The position numbers were made by a program, and so were the translations under genes. Below, piece after piece: positions 57,950 through 64,000 of a stretch of DNA of 64,000 nt. The stretch is from Limnobaculum zhutongyuii (GTDB lineage Bacteria; Pseudomonadota; Gammaproteobacteria; Enterobacterales; Enterobacteriaceae). The stretch lies in assembly GCF_004295645.1 (NCBI RefSeq), contig NZ_CP034752.1, forward strand, positions 2,480,001 to 2,544,000, read 5' to 3'. The stretch's first letter is position 1. Each line of letters opens with the position of its first letter. The notes under the pieces were generated by a model, which saw only the letters and a program-made list of their open reading frames with translations, did no database searches and had not been told where the DNA came from.

Positions 57950-58696
57950 TTATGCTCCTTCACTCTTCGCCATATTTTTTACTAAGAACGCCGCGCAGGT
58001 ACCGAAAATCGCCATGGCCATAATGTCGACCTTTAAGTAAATAACGGCGAAGAAACCCGCAATGAAGTACGGCAGTAAACTCTTTTTACCGATAACCATA
58101 ATGGTGATAGCAAATCCAAGTGCAGGCAGGATCCCACCCATAATTTCAAAGGAATGAGTTAACCAGTGAGGCATTAATGCCAGGAATTTTTCGACTACGC
58201 CCTGACCAAAATAGTTAGCGGCAAATACCACCGGAAAGCGAATAACTAACCCCAGTAATGCCGGATACAGGAATGCACACATCATGATGCCGCGCATATT
58301 TGCCTGTTCAGCATACTTATCCGCCATATGAACCCAGATAGCGTTCAAAGTACGACGCAACTGATCAATAAACACGCCGATAACGCCAAACGGTATTGCC
58401 AGAGCAATTGCCAGATTGGGGTCCATGCCAGCTTTAACCGCAATCGGTAAGGCGATACAGGCTGCTAATGCTGGGTCTGAAGGCACATTACCACCGGGAG
58501 TAGATGTTACGCCCAGATAAACTAATTGCATTCCTGCGCCAATAATCATCGCCGTTTTCATATCGCCCAGTAACAAACCGACAAATACAGCAATCGCAAT
58601 AGGCTGGATTAACATACCCGATAAGGTGTACCCCAAACGCAAACGGGCAAACCAGTAGTACAGTCCCATACAGATGGCAACAGTTAAGTTATCCAT
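57950..58696 (-). CDS. dgaC: PTS mannose-family IIC component
   Basis: A 248-residue integral membrane subunit (MDNLTVAICMGLYYWFARLRLGYTL start). The IIC signature is GLLLGDMKTAMIIGAGMQLVYLG, then TSTPGGNVPSDPALAACIALPIAV. The start at 58696 is supported by AGGAG nine bases upstream; the longer frame to 58756 runs into the gap after dgaB. It ends two bases before dgaD. Confidence 0.94.
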   Translation of the reverse strand: MDNLTVAICMGLYYWFARLRLGYTLSGMLIQPIAIAVFVGLLLGDMKTAMIIGAGMQLVYLGVTSTPGGNVPSDPALAACIALPIAVKAGMDPNLAIALAIPFGVIGVFIDQLRRTLNAIWVHMADKYAEQANMRGIMMCAFLYPALLGLVIRFPVVFAANYFGQGVVEKFLALMPHWLTHSFEIMGGILPALGFAITIMVIGKKSLLPYFIAGFFAVIYLKVDIMAMAIFGTCAAFLVKNMAKSEGA

Positions 58697-58782
58697 AGTG
58701 TTACTCCTAAGATGTTCTATTTTTATTGTTTGAAGTTGCATCAGCGTTAGCGGCAACTTCTGTTACTTTGGCTATCGTGGAG

Positions 58783-59268
58783 TCAGAATTTTTTTAATAC
58801 ATCTTCCAACGCCTGAGGTTTGTCCTCAGGAATAGTTTGGAAAATAACGTTAACGCCACGTTGTTGCAGGTCACGTAACACGATGACATCAGCTTCATCC
58901 AGAGTAATATTCTGGAATACCGCTTTGCGGTTTGGCCCACCACCTAACCCACCAACCTGAATGCCGGTAACGTTAAAGCCATCTATTACCGCTTTTTGTA
59001 CGGATGCCAGATTCGGGAACAAAACCAGCACGTTACCTTCGCCTAATTGATTTTCATTCCATGCTGCTGCAAAGCTTTGGTTGCTATAACAGTCCACCTT
59101 CACATTAGGCGGCGCTGCCATTAAATAGATACTTTTCATGAAAGGATCGGCATCCAGCTCATCGCTGACAACGGCAATACGATTCGCCTGAGATTGTCCA
59201 ACCCATTTAGTAACGACCTGTCCGTGGATAAGGCGGCTATCAATTCTGCACAGTACGATTTTAGCCAT
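58783..59268 (-). CDS. dgaB: PTS mannose-family IIB component
   Basis: A 161-residue cytoplasmic phosphocarrier. The phosphorylated His is His15 in RIDSRLIHGQVVTKW, the hallmark of the family. It passes phosphate from DgaA to the incoming sugar acid at the DgaCD membrane complex. It starts four bases after dgaA. Before dgaC there is an 86-base gap without a recognised structure. Confidence 0.94.
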   Translation of the reverse strand: MAKIVLCRIDSRLIHGQVVTKWVGQSQANRIAVVSDELDADPFMKSIYLMAAPPNVKVDCYSNQSFAAAWNENQLGEGNVLVLFPNLASVQKAVIDGFNVTGIQVGGLGGGPNRKAVFQNITLDEADVIVLRDLQQRGVNVIFQTIPEDKPQALEDVLKKF

Positions 59269-59272
59269 GATG

Positions 59273-59689
59273 TTATTCCTCTGATGTTATTGATTTAATA
59301 TGCTTAACAACGTCAATACAGCTTTTCTGACCTAATTCGACTAACTCATCAATCGCGTCAGTTAGTGCACCCCGATCGCGTAAATCTATGGCCGCTAACA
59401 GTAGCGTAGCGTTCAGACCAGAAATCACGCCAATTTGGTAGTCCGCACTCAGGCGGGCAGCAACATTGGAGGTAGTTCCACCAATAAAATCCGTCAGAAT
59501 CACTGACCCCGCAGGCATAACAGAAACCTGTTGCTTAACTTTTTGATAAAATTCATCAAGGGTATCAACCGGCATCAACGCGATATCAAACACACCGTCG
59601 GTTTCACCGATCACCATGCGAACGCTTTCACGTAGTTGCGCCCCCCAGCCACCGTGAGTAAGCAGCAAAATTTGTGGTGTTAAAGACAA
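59273..59689 (-). CDS. dgaA: PTS mannose-family IIA component
   Basis: A 138-residue cytoplasmic phosphocarrier; the active His is His12 in LLTHGGWGAQL. The start codon is TTG at 59689, supported by a strong AGGAGG five bases upstream and no suitable ATG nearby. It is the first gene of dgaABCDEF, downstream of the sigma-54 promoter at 59748-59764. Confidence 0.93.
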   Translation of the reverse strand: MSLTPQILLLTHGGWGAQLRESVRMVIGETDGVFDIALMPVDTLDEFYQKVKQQVSVMPAGSVILTDFIGGTTSNVAARLSADYQIGVISGLNATLLLAAIDLRDRGALTDAIDELVELGQKSCIDVVKHIKSITSEE

Positions 59690-59747
59690 AAGAACCTCCT
59701 GATTTTCCCTGAAAATAAATTGCTAAATTTAGTATTACTTTGGATAT

Positions 59748-59764
59748 AGCAATTGACGTGCCAG
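59748..59764 (-). promoter_or_regulatory. Sigma-54 (-24/-12) promoter of the dga operon
   Basis: Read on the minus strand, CTGGCACGTCAATTGCT matches the RpoN consensus YTGGCACG-N4-TTGCW at every fixed position. It lies 59 bases upstream of the dgaA start and is adjacent to the gene for the sigma-54 activator DgaR. The -24 half is mirrored nearby, giving a 10-bp inverted repeat (59754-59779). Confidence 0.95.
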
Positions 59765-59798
59765 CTTTGTGGCACGTCAGAGATCGTTATGGAGGTGC

Positions 59799-59815
59799 GG
59801 GGGATTAAATCCCCA
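59799..59815. promoter_or_regulatory. Palindrome upstream of the dga promoter
   Basis: GGGGATT-A-AATCCCC (59800-59814) lies between the dgaR stop and the -24/-12 promoter, about 45 bases upstream of the promoter. It could be a DgaR enhancer site or a weak terminator of dgaR; no T-run supports the second. Confidence 0.35.
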
Positions 59816-59826
59816 CCATAGAAGGG

Positions 59827-62643
59827 TTAGCGGTAAAGCAGCTCGTAGATATAAAAGTATTCAGCGTCAGAAAGGCGAATAGAATATGCCTGTTCTATAG
59901 GTAAAAAAGCATTCTTGATGACAGAAAATGCCTGTTGGTCTAAATCCTGCTCGGCATCCAATGCTATCTGTAACGGTTTATGGCTTAAAACGATACGCTC
60001 AACCATACAGCAGCAATGAATCAGGAAACGAAGTGTCACCTGACGGGTTGGATGGATATCCTGAGTCCGGCAAATTAAATGCAATACGCCTTCCATCTCC
60101 TGCAAAATTCGTTGAGGATTGAGAACCGAGATATGGTTGATAATACTTTCCAGCGTCAGCGCGCTGATAAAGCGCATTGAACTGCGTTCAACTTCCAGCT
60201 GGCGCTCTGCACTATTCAAATCCGGAGTCAGTAAACTGAGCACTAACTCAGGTCCCTGCTCAGAGAACAGCTCTTCCAGCGAGATAAACGGTATATCGGG
60301 TAATCCTGGTTGGAAAGTACCCACAATCCCCACCAAACGCTCACTGCCGCCAATGGCATTACGCAATCGCTCCAGGCTGCGAACCTCGTTGTAGTCAACC
60401 ACAATCAGTTTGGTATCATCTGACATTAACGTGCCGAAGCTCTCTTCCAGCACTTTTTTAATTTTTACTGCGGTACCCATGCCGGTAATACAGGAGATAA
60501 CCAATACTTTTCCACTTTCTTCTTCGTGCCGATCGCACAAATGAAAAGGAATTCCTTTACTATTCATCAAGGCCATTAATGGTTCAAATTCACTGGTTTC
60601 ATAAGTTAAGTCCAGACCTATTTCTAACAGTGATGACAGCGTAATATTTTGAATCAGCAATACATCGATATGAAACAGTTTATTCACGGTACTGGCAAAA
60701 TGAACCAGAGAGCCAATATCAACAATCAATACCAATCGCTGGTAATGTTTTTCACGCACTTCATTAATCAACAGCTCTAATGTGTCATGAACCGATTGTT
60801 CAAATGGCATATCGATAGCGGTAAACAGCTCTCGCTCAAGTACCCGGTTCACATAGTTCGCCATGCTGCTTGCCGTTGTAGAACCATGACCAATCAGCAT
60901 CACACCACAGTCCGGATTAACATCTTTACGTTGGCGAAAACTACGGCACTCTTTTAAGAACAGACATAAATAGACGATTTCAGTTGATGGACACTGAATA
61001 TGGAAGATCTCATTAATTTTCTGACATAACTGAGTAGCATTTTCATACTCATCTTTGCAGTAGTCTAAAATCAGGCTATTAGAGTAAAGATTTGGGATCA
61101 GGCCTTTTTGAACATAGGAAAGAAGCGCCAGAAAATGTTTACGCAGATGCCCGACCATATTCTGCGGCAATGGAAATCCAAGAACCTGTTCGATACAACC
61201 CGTAAGCAGCGAAATTCGCTGCTCAATCTGACCACCGTAATAGCGTTCATCCGCCTCTCCGGCATTATGGCTGTAAAGTCCATATTCAAAAATAGTCCGT
61301 AACTTATTCTTCAGAATGGATAGCGTTTCTTGAGGCGGCACATTGCTATTGCGTAAATTGACATACTCACGAGTCAGATAGGTATAAAACAGATCGCTAT
61401 CCTGCTCAGAACTCAACGCAATCAAATGCTGCTTTAGTTGAGCGAATGGTTGAGCGTTGATATCGATAAATTCTTTCTGACCAAATAATCCGTCAACCAG
61501 TAACCGGCTACTGGCGTTAGCAGAAACATGGCTGTCGGTCAGACGTTTATCCAGAATCAGTATCGGATGTTGTTGTGGAGACCCCATTCCACTTGCCCAA
61601 GCCTGAGCGCACAAGAATTGAATATCACTTTTTAACTGACCGATATTACCTGCCAATGGTTTTTCCAGCAGATACAACAACAATCCTTTATCAAGACGAA
61701 TGGTCCTGTCAATTTTCCTGCTTTCCAACTGAATAAAGCCAATGATGATTTCAACCTGTTCCTCCAGCGAACGATCTCGCAGCGCAGGAATGGCAATCGT
61801 CACCTGAATTCGACGCAAAAAGGTCCGTAATAGCGTTGAATCGGCACTTTCTGTGGTAGCACAAATTAACCGAACGCTGATGGATCTGGCTTTCTCACTT
61901 GACCCCAACGGGCGATATTCCCCTTTATCCAAAATGGAGAATAGTTTCTCTTGCCCTTCATAGGGTAGACGGTGCACTTCATCCAACAGTAAAAAACCAC
62001 CGTCGGCCTGCTCTATCAATCCTCGCTTATTTTCGCTGGCGCCAGTAAACGCCCCTTGTTTATGACCAAACAAATGAGAAGAGAGCAACTCCGGGTTATT
62101 AGCATATTCGGCACAGTTGAAATAGACCAAAGGCACCGTTGAATGGGTTAATTGGCCGACGGCAAACTGATGCATCACTTCAGCAAAAAAAGTCTTACCT
62201 ACGCCAGAAGGGCCAGTAAGCAGAACGTGTAATCCTCCCGGATAAAGCACTGCCGCTTTACCTTTTTCTACTGCCAGCCTCAAACTGCGGTCATAACCAA
62301 TTAATGAATGGAAAGGATCGGTATCTGCTAAGTTATCTTCTTCCGTTATTGGCAGCAGTTCCGCTAACGTTTTAACTTCTAATAAAGCATCATGACTAAA
62401 GTTAATACCCAACAGTTTTTCAACCACCGCCAGATGTAAGAACAGTACCGGACGGGATTTAATTTTTATCACTCTTTTTTCAGTACAAAGTTGATTTAGC
62501 TCTTTACTGACTGAATTTCGAGCCAACCCAAGATTAAAACCAATAGTGTCTGCATCAAATCCTACGGCATCCCCTAAAGCATCGCACCTCAGGGTAAGCG
62601 TCAGTCGTTCTAACTCCTGGCAAACTGCATCTTTACGTTTCAT
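59827..62643 (-). CDS. dgaR: LevR-type sigma-54-dependent activator of the dga operon
   Basis: A 938-residue transcription activator. N-terminal helix-turn-helix (about 10-65), then the AAA+ sigma-54 interaction domain with Walker A GPSGVGKT (144-151), GAFTGA (197-202) that contacts sigma-54, and FLLLDEVHRLP. The rest contains PTS regulation domains (HLRKHFLALLSYVQKGL; ECRSFRQRKD), a IIA-like part (GVMLIGHGSTTASSMANYVNRV) and a IIB-like part (ISCITGMGTAVKIKKVLEESF). In Salmonella DgaR activates dgaABCDEF with RpoN; PTS phosphorylation of the regulatory domains should tune it to substrate. It lies immediately upstream of the operon on the same strand. Confidence 0.94.
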   Translation of the reverse strand: MKRKDAVCQELERLTLTLRCDALGDAVGFDADTIGFNLGLARNSVSKELNQLCTEKRVIKIKSRPVLFLHLAVVEKLLGINFSHDALLEVKTLAELLPITEEDNLADTDPFHSLIGYDRSLRLAVEKGKAAVLYPGGLHVLLTGPSGVGKTFFAEVMHQFAVGQLTHSTVPLVYFNCAEYANNPELLSSHLFGHKQGAFTGASENKRGLIEQADGGFLLLDEVHRLPYEGQEKLFSILDKGEYRPLGSSEKARSISVRLICATTESADSTLLRTFLRRIQVTIAIPALRDRSLEEQVEIIIGFIQLESRKIDRTIRLDKGLLLYLLEKPLAGNIGQLKSDIQFLCAQAWASGMGSPQQHPILILDKRLTDSHVSANASSRLLVDGLFGQKEFIDINAQPFAQLKQHLIALSSEQDSDLFYTYLTREYVNLRNSNVPPQETLSILKNKLRTIFEYGLYSHNAGEADERYYGGQIEQRISLLTGCIEQVLGFPLPQNMVGHLRKHFLALLSYVQKGLIPNLYSNSLILDYCKDEYENATQLCQKINEIFHIQCPSTEIVYLCLFLKECRSFRQRKDVNPDCGVMLIGHGSTTASSMANYVNRVLERELFTAIDMPFEQSVHDTLELLINEVREKHYQRLVLIVDIGSLVHFASTVNKLFHIDVLLIQNITLSSLLEIGLDLTYETSEFEPLMALMNSKGIPFHLCDRHEEESGKVLVISCITGMGTAVKIKKVLEESFGTLMSDDTKLIVVDYNEVRSLERLRNAIGGSERLVGIVGTFQPGLPDIPFISLEELFSEQGPELVLSLLTPDLNSAERQLEVERSSMRFISALTLESIINHISVLNPQRILQEMEGVLHLICRTQDIHPTRQVTLRFLIHCCCMVERIVLSHKPLQIALDAEQDLDQQAFSVIKNAFLPIEQAYSIRLSDAEYFYIYELLYR

Positions 62644-63017
62644 GATTACCTGTTTTTATTATTTATCGTTGAATGCATTGGGTTATATCTTTACTACCAA
62701 AGCTGATTCTATTAATACTATCGTTATTTATCTGACTCAGAGAGTAACCCATTCCGTAAAGGCTAACCAGACGTAACTCTTGGTCAGCCACTGGTGAAAT
62801 TAAACTGCACATTTGCGAAACTGCTTTGAAAACATCAGGTGAAGCTAACCGGTATAATTTAATGTTGATACGGTTATCAGGCAGGGAAAAACAAGTAACT
62901 ATCTCAATTTTCATTGAAATACTGACATGATTTATAACAAGAAAAATAACCCCGTTGTTGATTAACCACCAAAGCTAATGCTTAATAAACTTATGTCATT
63001 CCCTGTTTGAGGCTCTG
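62644..63017. other. Intergenic region between dgaR and ybaP
   Basis: Divergent region that should hold both promoters. A minus-strand 83-codon frame (62663-62914, starting MKIEIVTCFSLPDNRINIKL) is open and ends 20 bases before dgaR, but it has no ribosome binding site and I do not recognise it. In E. coli the ChiX small RNA is encoded between ybaP and ybaK; no ChiX-like hairpin was found here or in the short ybaP-ybaK gap. Confidence 0.4.
62663..62914 (-). CDS. Possible small ORF upstream of dgaR
   Basis: An 83-residue frame with mixed composition and no signal peptide or membrane segment. It is placed as a possible leader gene of dgaR (20-base gap). The ATG is preceded by CAGTATTTCA, which is not a ribosome binding site. 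Listed only as a candidate. Confidence 0.2.
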   Translation of the reverse strand: MKIEIVTCFSLPDNRINIKLYRLASPDVFKAVSQMCSLISPVADQELRLVSLYGMGYSLSQINNDSINRISFGSKDITQCIQR

Positions 63018-63854
63018 ATGATTAAAACACTGCAAAAACTGGCTATTGTTTTGGGTTTAGCGCCACCGCTGGCTTGCGCTTATCCGGCCTATGATATGGT
63101 GATGCCTAACGGTAGCCAACTGCACCTGGTGGGAAGTATTCATATGGGAACCAAAGAGATGTCTCCCCTTCCTGTCCCCCTGCTGAAGCAGTTAAAGCAG
63201 GCTGATGGAATCATCGTTGAAGTCGATATCTCCAAACCGGTTAATTTTAATGGTCGTAGTGATTACCCTCATCTCTCTGAGCGACTTAGTGAACCAGAGT
63301 ATCTGGAACTGACAAAAATCAGCCAACAGCTCAAACTCGATATTAAGCATATCGCAACTGAATCTGGCTGGCAGGCGGCGCTGGTATTACAAAATACCCA
63401 GGCTCAGCAGTTTGGCCTGCAAGGTGAGTATGGCATTGATTTTCAGGTGATACAGGCAGCAAATCAGCATGACATCCCAATAATTGAACTGGAAGGTGCC
63501 CAAAAACAGCTCAATCTTTTAGAACAGCTTCCCAATAATGGCATTCCTTTATTACAGGACTCATTAGCTCACTGGCAGGATAATGAACAACTAATGCAAA
63601 TCATGGTTGGCTGGTGGTTAAACCAACGCGCCAGTAACGAGTCTCTTAGTTTGCCTTACGGTATGGGTGGCGATCTGTACGATCTGATGGTTGCAAATCG
63701 TAATCGCCAGTGGGAACAGCAGCTATTGGCGTTGCCAAAAGGAAAGTATGTGGTGGTGGTTGGCGCCTTACATCTGTTTGGTGAGCATAATTTGCTACAG
63801 CTATTAAAAGAAAATGCTGGCGTAACGAGTTATGATAATGCCACGCCACTTTAG
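63018..63854 (+). CDS. ybaP: TraB/GumN-family protein YbaP
   Basis: A 278-residue protein with an N-terminal hydrophobic signal-like segment (LAIVLGLAPPLACA). TraB/GumN motifs are present: HLVGSIHMGTKEM near the start, ADGIIVEVDIS, GEYGIDFQVI and the C-terminal YVVVVGALHLFGEHNLLQLL. The GSIH and GALH histidines are typical of the EreA/Tiki-like metal-dependent fold; biochemical function in enterobacteria is not established. GAGG precedes the ATG. ybaK follows 46 bases later. Confidence 0.93.
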   Translation: MIKTLQKLAIVLGLAPPLACAYPAYDMVMPNGSQLHLVGSIHMGTKEMSPLPVPLLKQLKQADGIIVEVDISKPVNFNGRSDYPHLSERLSEPEYLELTKISQQLKLDIKHIATESGWQAALVLQNTQAQQFGLQGEYGIDFQVIQAANQHDIPIIELEGAQKQLNLLEQLPNNGIPLLQDSLAHWQDNEQLMQIMVGWWLNQRASNESLSLPYGMGGDLYDLMVANRNRQWEQQLLALPKGKYVVVVGALHLFGEHNLLQLLKENAGVTSYDNATPL

Positions 63855-63900
63855 CCATTATTTTTACTGTTATTGATAGTTAGTTTGAAAGGTATTTTCT

Positions 63901-64000
63901 ATGACGCCTGCAGTTGATCTGTTAAAAAAACAAAAAGTAAGCCACACCCTGCATCCTTACGATCATGACCCTAACGAAACCAATTTTGGCGACGAAGCGG
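63901..64000 (+). CDS. ybaK: Cys-tRNA(Pro) deacylase, 5' part (cut by the window end)
   Basis: The first 33 codons, MTPAVDLLKKQKVSHTLHPY..., then DHDPNETNFGDEA, match the N-terminus of YbaK, which removes cysteine from mischarged tRNA-Pro in trans. The reading frame is open to the end of the window. It follows ybaP on the same strand. Confidence 0.93.
   Translation, partial: MTPAVDLLKKQKVSHTLHPYDHDPNETNFGDEA

Noticed and set aside
62915..63900. ChiX small RNA near ybaP
   Set aside because: In E. coli ChiX lies between ybaP and ybaK, but neither the gap upstream of ybaP nor the 46-base gap downstream holds a matching hairpin.

Overview
The window looks like a chromosomal segment of a Gram-negative gammaproteobacterium of the order Enterobacterales. 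Many proteins are close, full-length counterparts of Escherichia coli housekeeping proteins in recognisable order: folD/cysS, ppiB-lpxH-purE-purK, ybbP-ybbA/tesA-ybbO-ybbN, qmcA-ybbJ-cueR, copA, ybaP-ybaK and an argU tRNA. It is not E. coli itself: cysG is joined to cysDNC, CopA has three metal-binding domains, and a dga (D-glucosaminate) operon sits beside copA. A lineage such as Budviciaceae or a Yersinia relative would fit, but that is inference from gene order only.

Layout. 1-7900 is an AT-rich accessory zone of small secreted proteins and lipoproteins, a cold-shock gene, dkgB, a candidate class II microcin-like peptide gene (4097-4306), two small envelope genes and a modular GH19 chitinase. 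7885-17994 carries tRNA-Arg(UCU), a copper-type DUF411 pair, folD, cysS, a periplasmic RidA homologue, a DMSO-reductase-type operon (A, B, C subunits) with a divergent IclR regulator, and ppiB. 18004-30010 is the lpxH-purEK-ybbPA/tesA-ybbO-cnoX-[MFS]-qmcA-ybbJ-cueR block. 30034-47462 is sulfur assimilation: sbp, cysG-cysDNC and cysJIH. A 5-kb insert holding an AdiC/AdiA-type arginine-dependent acid-resistance pair and a dienelactone hydrolase splits the two cys operons. 47717-51409 is a large autotransporter behind a very AT-rich upstream region with a simple sequence repeat. 52358-64000 has copA with a textbook CueR promoter, the dgaABCDEF operon with its sigma-54 activator DgaR and a consensus -24/-12 promoter, then ybaP and the start of ybaK.

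How the genes work together. Sulfate is bound by Sbp, activated by CysDN and CysC, and reduced by CysH and CysJI; CysG makes siroheme for CysI. Copper is sensed by CueR, which acts in trans on copA 22 kb away. D-glucosaminate is imported and phosphorylated by the DgaABCD PTS, deaminated by DgaE and cleaved by DgaF under DgaR. The Dms-type operon has an FNR-like site beside a 34-bp palindrome in the promoter region it shares with the IclR gene.

Most unusual items: (i) the microcin-like peptide with a double-glycine-type leader; (ii) three copies of a structured dispersed repeat of 110-155 bp, each between convergent genes and with covarying stems; (iii) the long palindrome next to the FNR-like site; (iv) an 8-bp x 5 repeat upstream of the autotransporter; (v) very short membrane-peptide ORFs. 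No insertion sequence, integrase, CRISPR array or rRNA was seen.
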